Positions 24,453 through 33,217 of a stretch of DNA of 64,000 bases are shown piece by piece. Positions within the stretch are counted from its first letter, which is position 1; the number at the start of each line of letters is the position of its first letter. The position numbers and the translations under genes were made by a program. This DNA comes from Streptomyces sp. CNH099 (GTDB lineage Bacteria; Actinomycetota; Actinomycetes; Streptomycetales; Streptomycetaceae), in NCBI GenBank assembly GCA_000514715.1, contig AZWL01000012.1, positions 167,591-231,590 of the forward strand, in the 5' to 3' direction. The notes under the pieces were generated by a model, which saw only the letters and a program-made list of their open reading frames with translations, was not told where the DNA came from and did no database searches.

Positions 24453-25940
24453 TCAGCCCTCCCCGGCCCCGCCGCAGCCGCCGCACGGCTCCACCCGCAG
24501 CGCCCGGACCGCCGGCCAGCCGGCGCCGCGGTCCGGGCGGGAGGCGGAGACGGCGATGCCGCCGGTGGCCACCGGGCCCGGGGCCGTGGCGGTCAGCGTG
24601 ACCGTGCCGTCGACGCGCAGCTCCGCCCGCCTGCCGCCGACCGTCAGCTCGATCCGGTGCGCCGACGCGCCCGCCAGCCTCCGCACGGTCGCCGCGCCCC
24701 CGTCCCCGGTCAGCCGGGCCCTGCCGTACGAGACCTGCGCCCGCACCGGCGTCCCGCCGACCCGGGCGGTCAGCCCGAACGTCGCGCCCCGCGGCGCCAG
24801 TCCGGCGACGTCCGCCCGGACCGTGTAGCGGTCCCAGTCCGCGGTGGCGTGCGGGGCGTACTCCGCGTACCGGTAGCCGCCCGCGCGCCGCCCCCGGCCG
24901 TCGCGGAACGGGAAGTCACCGGCGGCGGTACGGCGGCGGTCCGCGGAGCGCCAGGCGCCGCGGTCGGTCAGCGGCGCGGCCTCGGCCGGCCGGGGGGTGC
25001 GCCGGGCCACCTCCCGGACCAGTGCGCCGGCCGTGGTGCCGGACAGCACCTCCAGGCGTTCGAACCGGCCCCCGGCGGCGGCCCGCCGGCTGGGCGGGAG
25101 CGGGGTGGCGCTGCGGTTGGTGAGGGCTGCGGTGAACAGCCGGCCCACGACCTCGTCTGTGAAGCCACGTCTCTCGGAGAACGGGTAGGAGAAGAGCACG
25201 GGGCGGGGCAGACCGTGCTCGGCGAACGCGGCCAGCGACCGTTCGAGGTCCCGCCGTGCGGCGCCCGGGGAGACCTCGGCCGCGCCGCGCCGGTGCAGGT
25301 CGTGGCTGTGGCTCTGCAGGTCCCAGCGTCCGCTCTCCCGCATGCGGGCAGCCTCCGCCCAGGTCAGGTAGTAGGGGTGGGTCCGGCCGGTCCGGCCGGT
25401 GATGAGGAACGCCGAGCCGTGCATGCGGTGCCGGGCGAGGATGCGGTCGGCGTATGCCCACAGGCCGCGGGTGCCGTCGTCGAAGGTGAGCAGCACGGAG
25501 CGCGGCGGCACCGGCCCGCCGGCGGCGTAGGCGGCGAACTGCCGGGCGGTCAGCGTGCGGTAGCCGGCGGCGCGCAGCGCGGTCAGGTGGGCGTCGAAGC
25601 GTTCCGGGGTGACGGTGTAGCGGCTGCCGGAGTGAGGGCGGATGTCGTGGTACGCGAGGACGACCGGCGCGGCGCGGTCCGGCAGGCTGGCGCCCAGCGC
25701 CCGCCACGCGGCGCGCCGTTCGGGGCCCGCCGCCCCGGCGCCGTCGTCGGGCGGGGCGTGCTGCCCGGTGACCTGCCCGGCATCGGCGTGCAGGTGCCAG
25801 GCGACGGCGAACGGCGCGGTCAGAACGGCGGCGGAGAGCAGGCCGAGGCACGCCCGCGCCAGCCGGGCGGGCACCGCCCGCACCGCTCCCGCCCGCACCC
25901 TCCGCACCGCCCGCACTCCCCGCACCGCCCGCGCCCTCAC
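24453..25940 (-). CDS. Polysaccharide N-deacetylase (CE4, PgaB/IcaB-like) with C-terminal jelly-roll domain
   Basis: The 495-residue protein has a basic N-terminus, one membrane anchor (about 25-50) and an extracytoplasmic CE4 deacetylase. Motifs are VVLAYHDI, metal/base aspartates in LLTFDDGT, and SHSHDLH, whose histidine spacing matches the PgaB/IcaB branch that deacetylates poly-N-acetylglucosamine, rather than the HxxxH of chitin deacetylases. The last 160 residues form a beta-rich carbohydrate-binding-like domain. Start: the GTG at 25938-25940 overlaps the TGA of the preceding 36-residue gene (GTGA), so coupling fixes the start; the longer frame upstream overlaps two genes. It is the last gene of the polymer operon and convergent with the FHA-FtsK gene. 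It probably trims acetyl groups from the exported polymer. Confidence 0.85.
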   Translation of the reverse strand: MRARAVRGVRAVRRVRAGAVRAVPARLARACLGLLSAAVLTAPFAVAWHLHADAGQVTGQHAPPDDGAGAAGPERRAAWRALGASLPDRAAPVVLAYHDIRPHSGSRYTVTPERFDAHLTALRAAGYRTLTARQFAAYAAGGPVPPRSVLLTFDDGTRGLWAYADRILARHRMHGSAFLITGRTGRTHPYYLTWAEAARMRESGRWDLQSHSHDLHRRGAAEVSPGAARRDLERSLAAFAEHGLPRPVLFSYPFSERRGFTDEVVGRLFTAALTNRSATPLPPSRRAAAGGRFERLEVLSGTTAGALVREVARRTPRPAEAAPLTDRGAWRSADRRRTAAGDFPFRDGRGRRAGGYRYAEYAPHATADWDRYTVRADVAGLAPRGATFGLTARVGGTPVRAQVSYGRARLTGDGGAATVRRLAGASAHRIELTVGGRRAELRVDGTVTLTATAPGPVATGGIAVSASRPDRGAGWPAVRALRVEPCGGCGGAGEG

Positions 25941-26047
25941 AGCCCGGGCCACTGCGGCCACCGGCCGCGGCCGAGGACGAGCAGGTAGAGCGCGGCGACG
26001 AGCAGGGCGGTGAGGGCCGTGGCCAGGGCCGCGGTGAGGCGTCTCAT
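25937..26047 (-). CDS. 36-residue single-pass membrane peptide in the polymer operon
   Basis: The frame starts at the ATG 26045-26047, which overlaps the TGA of the GT2 synthase gene (ATGA), and ends in a TGA that overlaps the GTG of the deacetylase gene. Coupling at both ends argues that it is translated. It consists of a basic start (MRR), one hydrophobic helix (about 5-25) and a short GRGRWPQWPGL tail with two tryptophans. No family is recognised. By position it could be a small auxiliary subunit of the synthase, comparable in role to PgaD/IcaD but much shorter (inference). Confidence 0.65.
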   Translation of the reverse strand: MRRLTAALATALTALLVAALYLLVLGRGRWPQWPGL

Positions 26048-27468
26048 GTGGCGCTCCGCGACCAGACACCGCGGCGGATGGTGAGCAGCGACCACGCCAG
26101 CAGCCAGGACAGCAGGGTCGCGGAGAGCAGGCTCATCAACGGCCGGTAGCGCCAGCGGGTGCTGCCCGGGTGGTCGAGGCGGAACGCGGCACCCCACACC
26201 GCGCCCTTGAGCAGGATGCCGGCGAGATAGAGGAGGGTGAGCACCGCGGCGCTGGTCAGCGGCGCCCAGACCAGGTGGCGGGCGGCCATGACGGGGGCGA
26301 CCAGGACCCAGAGCACGTGCCCGTAGTAGAGGACGGCGGCGCCGGGGCCGCAGCGCCAGATGAAGGTGCCGGTGAAGAAGATGTTGCGGATGAAGCTCTT
26401 CTTCCAGCGGACCTGCTGCCGCAGGAACGGGCGGAGCCGGGCGGGCACGGTGGTGTGCACGGTGGCGGAGCGGACGTAGCCGGTGCGCCAGGGCAGCTCG
26501 GGGTGGTCGGCGGCGGTGACGAACGGCGAGTCGGCGTGCCGCTCCTTGAGGCGGCGGCCCAGCCGGCGCTGGCCGAGGACGTAGCCGGTGAGCTGGCGGT
26601 CCGTGGCGAAGCGGAAGTCGCGGCCGAGGAAGCGGTCGTCGGCCCAGGCGGGCAGGTAGTTGTAGACCGCGTCGCGGCGGAAGACGGCCAGCGGGCCGGA
26701 GATGCAGGTGACGGCGCCGAAGACGGCCTCGGCTGCCTTGGCGATGCGGAACTGGCCCTCGTACCAGACGTCCTGGACGCGGGTGAGGAGGGTGTCGTCG
26801 GCGTTGAGCGCGCGGGCGTGCCCGCCGACGGCGCCGAGTTCGGGGTGCGCGACCAGGGCGGCGACGCAGCGGGAGAGGGCGTCCGGGGCGAGTACGCAGT
26901 CGGAGTCGGTGAAGGCGAGGACGTCACCGTCGGCCAGGCCCGCGGCGCGGACGAGGGCGCGTTTCTTGCCGACGTTCGTGTCCAGGCGGACGACGCGGAC
27001 GGGGAGTTCGGCGGCGAGGGCGCGCAGGATGGCCGGGGTGCGGTCGGTGGAGGCGTCGTCGACCACGATGACCTGGGTGTCGGGGTGGTCGCCGGCGACC
27101 ATGGAGCGCACGCACGCCTCGATGCGGTCCTCCTCGTCCTTGACGGCGAGGAGGAAGCTCACCCGGGGGTGGGCCGGCAGGGCGGGGAAGTCGGCGGCGT
27201 TCCGGGGGCGGCGGCGGAGGGTTCCCTCCGCGGGGTCGTCGTAGTGGACGTAGGCGATGAACAGCATGGCGGTGGTGCCCGCCAGCACGAGGAAGCCGTA
27301 GCCGAGCAGCAGGGGCGCGCGGATGAGTCCGGGCGCCCGGGCGGCGAGGAGTACCAGCAGCGGGGTGAGGGCGAGCAGGGTGATCAGGCGGCGCAGCGCG
27401 TGGCGGACGCCGGGGTCGGCGGGCGCCGGCCGGGCCGGGGCCGTCGCCGGCCGGATGGTGGCCTTCAT
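26044..27468 (-). CDS. Processive GT2 polysaccharide synthase (hyaluronan synthase/NodC/PgaC-like)
   Basis: The 474-residue membrane glycosyltransferase has two N-terminal helices (about 27-47 and 52-75), a GT2 catalytic domain with VDDAS 136-140, DSD 188-190, acceptor-site TDRQLT 289-294 and the processive signature QQVRW 351-355, then several C-terminal helices forming a channel. This set of motifs is shared by hyaluronan synthases, chitin oligosaccharide synthases and PgaC/IcaA. It probably polymerises a UDP-hexosamine (with or without a uronic partner) and exports the chain. It overlaps the dehydrogenase gene and the small membrane gene by 4 bp each. The Streptomyces MatAB system makes a PNAG-like polymer with related parts and is the nearest analogue I can name. 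Confidence 0.88.
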   Translation of the reverse strand: MKATIRPATAPARPAPADPGVRHALRRLITLLALTPLLVLLAARAPGLIRAPLLLGYGFLVLAGTTAMLFIAYVHYDDPAEGTLRRRPRNAADFPALPAHPRVSFLLAVKDEEDRIEACVRSMVAGDHPDTQVIVVDDASTDRTPAILRALAAELPVRVVRLDTNVGKKRALVRAAGLADGDVLAFTDSDCVLAPDALSRCVAALVAHPELGAVGGHARALNADDTLLTRVQDVWYEGQFRIAKAAEAVFGAVTCISGPLAVFRRDAVYNYLPAWADDRFLGRDFRFATDRQLTGYVLGQRRLGRRLKERHADSPFVTAADHPELPWRTGYVRSATVHTTVPARLRPFLRQQVRWKKSFIRNIFFTGTFIWRCGPGAAVLYYGHVLWVLVAPVMAARHLVWAPLTSAAVLTLLYLAGILLKGAVWGAAFRLDHPGSTRWRYRPLMSLLSATLLSWLLAWSLLTIRRGVWSRSAT

Positions 27469-28759
27469 ACGAGGTACCTGTGCTTGAGGCTGTCGAACCG
27501 GTAGGTGGCGTCGAGGACGGGTCCGGGCTGGGCGTGGAGCCAGCCGGTGTCCTGTCCGGGGTGCAGGGTGTGCACCAGGACCAGGTCCCAGCGGGCGCCG
27601 CCCGGGTCCGGGTGGCTGTGCAGCAGCCGGGTGCCCAGGCGGAGTTCGGGGACCAGCGGATCGGTGTACGCGACGTCGGCGCCGGCCTCGGCGAGGTCGG
27701 CCATGATCGCGAGCGCGGGCGACTCGCGGCAGTCGGCGACGCCGGGCTTGTACGCCACGCCGGCCAGCAGCACACGCGCGCCGCGGGGCACGCCGCCACC
27801 GGGCACGGCGCCGGGCCCGGCGGCGCCGCGCCCGGCGAGCAGGTCCAGAGCCCGGCGGGCGACGGTGTGCGGCCGGGCGGCGAGCGCGGCCATCGCGGTC
27901 TCCGTCACCGGCGCGGGCACCCGTTCACCGCGCAGCCGCCACAGCAGGTAGTGGGGGTCGCAGGGAATGCAGTGGCCGCCGGCCCCCGGGCCCGGCTGGA
28001 AGGGCAGGAAGCCGTAGGGCTTGGTGGCGGCTGCGTCCACGATCTCCGCGGCGTCGAGGCCGAGATGGCCGGCGATGGCGGCGAACTCGTTGGCGAGGGC
28101 GATGTTGACGGCCCGGAGGTGTTCTCCAGGAGCTTGGTCAGCTCGGCGGCCTCGGGTGAGCCGACGACGTGGATTCCGGCGGCGACGGGCTCGACGTACG
28201 CGGCGGCCCGGCGGGCGCACTCCGGGCTGACGCCGCCGACGACCCGCCGGACGGTGTGCTGGGGGTGGGCGGCGTTGCCCGGGTCGATGCGCTCGGGGGC
28301 GCAGGCGACGAAGACGTCCTGGCCGGGACGGAGTCCGCGGGCTTCGAGGGGCCGTAGCAGCAGCTCGCGGGTGGTGCCGACCCAACTGGTGGACACCAGG
28401 ACGAGGGTCTGGCCGCGGTGGGCGCGGGCCACGGCCGCGGCGCAGGCGGCCCGCAGCGCCGTGGGTTCGGGCCGCCTGCGGGCGTCGACGGGCGTGGGGA
28501 CGCAGATGACGACGGCGTCCGCGCCGGCCAGCCGGGCGGGGTCGGCGGTGAGCGTGAAGGACGGCCCGCCGAGGTGCGCGGCGAGCCGGCGCCGGTCGTC
28601 GGGGAGCAGGTCCACCCGGCCGCGCCGGACGGCCTCCAGCCGGCGCGGGTCGGTGTCGACGCCGACGACCGGGGCCCCGGCGGCGAGCAGGGCGAGCGCG
28701 GTGGGCAGGCCGACGTAGCCGAGGCCGACGACCGCCACCGTTCCACTGGACCATCGCAT
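27465..28759 (-). pseudogene. Nucleotide-sugar dehydrogenase (UDP-HexNAc type), frameshifted
   Basis: Two overlapping frames together give one complete enzyme of about 431 residues. Frame one runs from ATG 28757-28759 (VAVVGLGYVGLPTALALL, an NAD-binding Rossmann start) to ELTKLLENT. Frame two continues with RAVNIALANEFAAIA to the stop at 27465. The break is at about 28115-28120, where one base is missing: ACCTCCGGG stands where ACC TTC CGG is expected. The catalytic cysteine is in GGHCIPCDPHYL. This GHCIPxDPxYL form is typical of WecC/WbpA enzymes that oxidise UDP-ManNAc or UDP-GlcNAc to the uronic acid, not of UDP-glucose dehydrogenase (GGSCFPKD). The stop overlaps the GT2 start by 4 bp, so it is the first gene of the polymer operon. 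It could be a sequencing error or a real null. Confidence 0.85.
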
Positions 28760-29340
28760 AACGAACCCATCTGCCGGGAAAGCCGATCATCCGAATACGG
28801 GAAGCGCTTATAACATACCGGCAGAATTGCCCAGAAATGGATATTTAACTCTAGGGTGCCGCGGGAGGCCGGTCCGCGCGGGGTACGGCGACCCCGGCCC
28901 CCGCGGCGCACCCGCTACGTCCCACTCACACCATCCGCCCCACCCATCCCCCCGGCAACAATCTGCCATCCCCCACCACCGCCCGCCTCCGCCGTCAACC
29001 CGCCGCCCCGCGCCTCCCTCCGGCGGCCGCCGCGCACCACCGGCTCCGCACCCGCCCCCGTCGCGCCCGCCCCAACTCCCCCGTCAACAGCCGTTTTTCG
29101 CCCTCGCCCGGCCTCAACTCCGCACCGTACGGCCTCACATTCCGCCTCTTCCCAGTCACGGAGCGGTCACGAAACGGCCGTTGGCGAGGTTTGCGCGAGA
29201 AGTGCTCTTGCAGGGCCGCCGGTCCGGGCGTAGGACATACTCCACAGCAATTCGCACCGGTACACGGCGCAGACCTTGCGGGGCAGGTCTGCGCCGGCTC
29301 GGGACAACCCCATCTGCCCCGCGTTCCTGGGGAGGCTGGG
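28760..29340. promoter_or_regulatory. 581-bp divergent region between the polymer operon and the second sugar ABC operon
   Basis: No credible gene. Bases 28780-28855 are unusually AT-rich for this genome (AGCGCTTATAACATA and GATATTTAACT) and probably hold the promoter of the polymer operon. The middle (28910-29090) is strongly C-biased on the plus strand. Near the ABC genes, TTTGCGCGAG and CTCTTGCAGG (29190-29217) resemble LacI-type sugar operator half-sites, a weak observation. GGGGAGG precedes the lipoprotein ATG. Confidence 0.45.
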
Positions 29341-30720
29341 ATGCGCAGTTCGCTGCAGACACTGCAGCACGTGAGAGTCGTGCGGACCGCGGTGGCGATC
29401 GTCGCCGCGGGTGCGTTCGCCGTGACCGCCGCCGGGTGCGGCGACGACGGCGACGACAACGGCGGTGACGGCGGGAAGGCGGACAAGTCCGGTGCCGGCG
29501 TCGCGCTGCCGAAGCTGGACGGCGAGTCGCTGCGCGTCGGCGCCGTGTGGACGGGGCCCGAGCAGGAGAACTTCGAGAAGGTCATCGACGGCTTCGAGGA
29601 GCAGACCGGCGCCACCGTGGAGTACGTGCCGACCGGCGACAACGTCGCGTCCTTCGTCCGTACCCAGGTCGCCGGCGGCAAGCCGCCGGACGTCGTGTTC
29701 GCGCCGCAGGTGGGCGTGCTGCAGGAGTTCGTCAAGGAGGGCTGGGCCAAGCCCCTGAACGCCGCCGCGAAGAAGGAGCTGGCCAAGAACTTCTCGCAGG
29801 GCTGGCAGGACCTGGGCGCGGTGGACGGCGAGCAGTACGGGGTGTACTGCAAGGCCGCCAACAAGTCGCTGGTCTGGTACAACACCGCGGCCTTCGAGAA
29901 CGCGGGCGCGCAGGAGCCGGCGGACTGGCAGGGCTTCCTGGACACCGCGCAGCTCGTCTCCGACTCCGGCGTGCCGCCGGTGGCGGTGGGCGGCGCGGAC
30001 GGCTGGACGCTCACCGACTGGTTCGAGAACGTCTACCTCTCCCAGGCGGGCCCGGAGAAGTACGACCAGCTCGCGGCGCACGAGATCCCGTGGACCGACG
30101 AGTCGGTGAAGGACGCGCTGACCACCCTCGGCGAGCTGTTCGGCAACGACACGCTGATCGCGGGCGGCGCGAAGAAGGCGACGAAGATGGCGTTCCCGGA
30201 CTCGGCGACCGCCCCGTTCGCCGACCTGGAGAACCCGAAGGCCGCCATGGTCTTCGAGGCCGACTTCGTCGGCGCGTTCGTGAACGAGACCGACGCGAAG
30301 GTCGGCGAGGACGCGAAGGTCTTCCCGTTCCCGGCGGTCGGCTCGGACTCGCCGGTGGTCACCGGCGGCGACGCGGCCGTGACGCTCACCGGTTCGAAGG
30401 GCGCGCAGGCGCTGCTGACGTACCTGTCCTCCACCGAGGCGGCGCAGGCGTGGGCGGAGCCGGGCGGCTTCATCTCGCCGAACAAGAACATGGACATGGC
30501 CGCGTACCCGAACGACGTGCAGCGCGAGATCGCCCAGGCGCTCGTCGACGCCGGCGACGACTTCCGCTTCGACATGTCCGACCAGGCGCCCGCCGACTTC
30601 GGCGGCACCGCGGGGAAGGGCGAGTGGAAGGCGCTGCAGGACTTCCTGGCCGACCCGAAGGACGTCGAGGGCGCGCAGCAGGACCTCGAAAAGGCCGCGG
30701 CCGCGGCGTACAAGAGCTGA
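29341..30720 (+). CDS. Sugar ABC transporter extracellular substrate-binding lipoprotein
   Basis: The 459-residue lipoprotein has a signal peptide ending in a lipobox TAAGC (about residues 28-32), an acidic glycine-rich spacer, then a family 1 solute-binding fold (VIDGFEEQTGATVEYV, GKPPDVVFAPQVG, GVYCKAANKSLVWYN). Alpha-glucoside binding proteins of the AglE group look like this, but the ligand is not proven. It captures a sugar outside the membrane and passes it to the two permeases that follow. GGGGAGG lies at the right distance from the ATG. No ATPase gene follows, so the shared MsiK probably energises it (inference). Confidence 0.9.
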   Translation: MRSSLQTLQHVRVVRTAVAIVAAGAFAVTAAGCGDDGDDNGGDGGKADKSGAGVALPKLDGESLRVGAVWTGPEQENFEKVIDGFEEQTGATVEYVPTGDNVASFVRTQVAGGKPPDVVFAPQVGVLQEFVKEGWAKPLNAAAKKELAKNFSQGWQDLGAVDGEQYGVYCKAANKSLVWYNTAAFENAGAQEPADWQGFLDTAQLVSDSGVPPVAVGGADGWTLTDWFENVYLSQAGPEKYDQLAAHEIPWTDESVKDALTTLGELFGNDTLIAGGAKKATKMAFPDSATAPFADLENPKAAMVFEADFVGAFVNETDAKVGEDAKVFPFPAVGSDSPVVTGGDAAVTLTGSKGAQALLTYLSSTEAAQAWAEPGGFISPNKNMDMAAYPNDVQREIAQALVDAGDDFRFDMSDQAPADFGGTAGKGEWKALQDFLADPKDVEGAQQDLEKAAAAAYKS

Positions 30721-30742
30721 CGGACGGAGCGAGGAGACCCTG

Positions 30743-32137
30743 ATGTCGACCTCGTCGGGGGGTGCGGCGGACTCCGCCGCACCCGCCCCCTTCGATCCGC
30801 CGGTCAGCACGGTGCCGGGGAAGCCGGCCGGACCGGGCCGGCCGCGCCGGTCGGTGGTGCGGACGAGCCCCTCGCTGGCGGTGTGGTTCCTGCTGCCGGC
30901 CGTGGTCCTGCTCGGCGCCCTGGTGCTGTATCCGATCGGGTACTCGGTCTACCGCAGCCTGTTCGACGTCTCCGGTGACGACTTCGTCGGCCTGGACAAC
31001 TACACCGGCCTGTTCCGCGACGACCGCATCCGCACCGCGCTGCGCAACAACCTGATCTGGGTGCTCGTGGCGCCCGCGGTCTGCACGGCGCTGGGGCTGA
31101 TCTTCGCCGTCCTCACCGAGAAGGTGCGGTGGGGCACGGCGTTCAAGATGGTCGTCTTCATGCCGATGGCGATCTCGATGCTGGCGGCGGGCGTGATCTT
31201 CAGCCTCGTCTACCAGAACGACCCGGAGCGCGGCGCCGCGAACGCCGCGTGGACGACGATCCACGACACCTTCAGCGACCCGGCGCCCTGGCCGGGCGCC
31301 CGCCCGCGCCCCGCCAGCGATCTGAAGGGGCCGGCCGAGGGCCCGTTCACGTCCGGCGCCACGGTCGGCGCCGGGCAGCCGGCGCTGCTGCCGCTGGTCG
31401 CGGTGAAGCCGCAGGACGTCGCGGGCGAGCAGCCGGCGGCCGAGCCGCGGGCCGGCGGCGACGGGATCAACGGCACGGTGTGGCTGGACTTCAAGCCCGG
31501 CGGCGGCGGTGCGCCGGACGCCGTGGACAGCGGCGAGAAGGCGCTGCCGGGCATCAAGGTCGAGGCGGTCAAGGGCGGCGAGGTCGTCGCCTCGGCCACC
31601 ACGGCCGCCGACGGCACGTTCACGCTCCCCGCCGCGGCCGACGGCGCCAAGCTCCGGCTGCCCGCGTCGAACTTCGCGGAGGCGTACGGCGGGGTCGACT
31701 GGCTCGGGCCGTCGCTGGTGACGCCGGCGGTGATCGCGGCGTACGTGTGGATGTGGGCCGGGTTCGCGATGGTGCTGATCGCCGCGGGGCTGGCGTCGGT
31801 GCCGCGCGAGCTGATGGAGGCGGCGCGGGTGGACGGCGCGAACGAGTGGCAGGTGTTCCGGCGCATCACGGTGCCGGTGCTGGCGCCGGTGCTCGCGGTC
31901 GTGCTCGTCACGCTGATGATCAACGTGCTGAAGATCTTCGACCTCGTCTACATCATCGTGCCGAGCGCCCGGCTGGAGGACGGCAACGTGCTGGCCGTCG
32001 AGCTGTTCCAGCAGGCGTTCGCGGGCAGCGACCCGGACCTGGGCACGGGCAGCGCGATCTCCGTCGTGCTGCTGCTCCTCGTCCTCCCCGTGATGATCTT
32101 CAATATCCGCCGCCTGCGAAAGGAGTCCGGCCGATGA
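30743..32137 (+). CDS. Sugar ABC transporter permease with inserted extracytoplasmic beta-domain
   Basis: The 464-residue MalF-type permease is about 150 residues longer than usual. The first membrane segments (about 45-68, 104-123, 135-157) are followed by a large insertion (about 175-318): a Pro/Ala-rich stretch and then a module GINGTVWLDF...GEKALPGIKVEAVKGGEVVASATTAADGTFTLP, reminiscent of Cna-B/carboxypeptidase-regulatory-like beta-sandwiches. Membrane helices resume at about 325, and the EAA loop is at 359 (EAARVDGAN). The insertion lies between helices where the chain is outside the membrane. Its stop overlaps the next permease start by 4 bp. Confidence 0.9.
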   Translation: MSTSSGGAADSAAPAPFDPPVSTVPGKPAGPGRPRRSVVRTSPSLAVWFLLPAVVLLGALVLYPIGYSVYRSLFDVSGDDFVGLDNYTGLFRDDRIRTALRNNLIWVLVAPAVCTALGLIFAVLTEKVRWGTAFKMVVFMPMAISMLAAGVIFSLVYQNDPERGAANAAWTTIHDTFSDPAPWPGARPRPASDLKGPAEGPFTSGATVGAGQPALLPLVAVKPQDVAGEQPAAEPRAGGDGINGTVWLDFKPGGGGAPDAVDSGEKALPGIKVEAVKGGEVVASATTAADGTFTLPAAADGAKLRLPASNFAEAYGGVDWLGPSLVTPAVIAAYVWMWAGFAMVLIAAGLASVPRELMEAARVDGANEWQVFRRITVPVLAPVLAVVLVTLMINVLKIFDLVYIIVPSARLEDGNVLAVELFQQAFAGSDPDLGTGSAISVVLLLLVLPVMIFNIRRLRKESGR

Positions 32138-33057
32138 CCACCGCAGCAGCGGCGGAGACCGCACCGAAGCCGGAACCGCGGGAGGCGAAGGACGAGTCGC
32201 CGGCGAAGGAGTCGCTCGCCTCCCGCGTCGGCCGGTACGCGGGCGGCGGCGCGGTCCGGGCGTTCCTCGTGATCGTGGCGTTCCTGTGGCTGACCCCGAC
32301 GGTGGGGCTGCTGCTGTCGTCGTTCCGCGACCCGGCGGACATCGCGACGACCGGCTGGTGGAAGGTCTTCGGCGATCCGGGGCAGCTGACCACGGACACG
32401 TACGACACGCTCTTCGGCAACGAGGACGTGATGGGCGCGCTGCCGACGACCGTCTGGATCACGGTGCCGTCCACGCTGCTGGTGGTGGTCATCGGCGCGC
32501 TGGCGGGCTACGCCTTCGCGTGGATGGACTTCCCCGGCCGGGACTGGGTGTTCCTGGCGGTGGTGTGCCTGCTGGTGGTGCCGGTGCAGGTGGCGCTGAT
32601 CCCGGTCGCGTCGCTGTACCGGGACCTGAACCTGTTCCACACGATCACGGGCGTGGTGCTCTTCCACACCGCGTTCGGGTTGCCCTTCGCCATCTTCCTG
32701 CTGCGGAACTTCTTCGCCGAGATCCCGCGGGAGCTGCTGGAGGCGGCGCGCATCGACGGGGCGGGTGAGCTGCGGCTGTTCTTCCGCGTCGTGATGCCGC
32801 TGGGCGGGCCGGCGATCGCGGCGCTGGGCATCTTCCAGTTCCTGTGGGTGTGGAACGACATGCTGGTGGCCCTGGTCTTCGCCGACCCGGGCAAGCCGCC
32901 GCTGACGGTGGCGGTGCAGCAGCAGACGCGGCAGTTCGACAGCAACATCGAGCTGATCGCGTCCGGCGCCTTCATCTCGATGATCATCCCGCTGGTCGTC
33001 TTCTTCGCCTTCCAGCGGCAGTTCGTCTCGGGCGTGATGGCGGGCGCCGTGAAGTAG
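32134..33057 (+). CDS. Sugar ABC transporter permease, MalG-like
   Basis: The 307-residue protein has six membrane segments and the EAA loop EAARIDGAGELRLFFR (about 208-224). It pairs with the preceding MalF-type permease. The start ATG overlaps the upstream TGA (ATGA) and is preceded by AAAGGAG, so translation is coupled. It ends the operon, followed by a hairpin terminator. Confidence 0.92.
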   Translation: MTTAAAAETAPKPEPREAKDESPAKESLASRVGRYAGGGAVRAFLVIVAFLWLTPTVGLLLSSFRDPADIATTGWWKVFGDPGQLTTDTYDTLFGNEDVMGALPTTVWITVPSTLLVVVIGALAGYAFAWMDFPGRDWVFLAVVCLLVVPVQVALIPVASLYRDLNLFHTITGVVLFHTAFGLPFAIFLLRNFFAEIPRELLEAARIDGAGELRLFFRVVMPLGGPAIAALGIFQFLWVWNDMLVALVFADPGKPPLTVAVQQQTRQFDSNIELIASGAFISMIIPLVVFFAFQRQFVSGVMAGAVK

Positions 33058-33078
33058 GTACGCGGGCACCGCGCCGAT

Positions 33079-33111
33079 ACGGCCGTCCGGGGAGATCACC
33101 CGGGCGGCCGT
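33079..33111 (+). terminator. Terminator of the sugar ABC operon
   Basis: ACGGCCGTCCGGG and CCCGGGCGGCCGT pair at 12 of 13 positions around a 7-nt loop, 22 bp after the last permease stop. Confidence 0.75.
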
Positions 33112-33217
33112 ACTGTCGTACGACCGGGCGCGTGGCGGCGCCGCTACGGTGGCGGATACCAGAAATAAGGACATTCCGACCAGCGGACTGTCCTGCCGCC
33201 CGCCCAGGGATGTGTCC

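Noticed and set aside
29190..29217. MalR/AglR-type operator before the second sugar ABC operon
   Set aside because: TTGCGCG and CTTGCAG are suggestive half-sites, but they do not form a convincing palindrome and no LacI-type gene is adjacent. Mentioned only in the gap entry.
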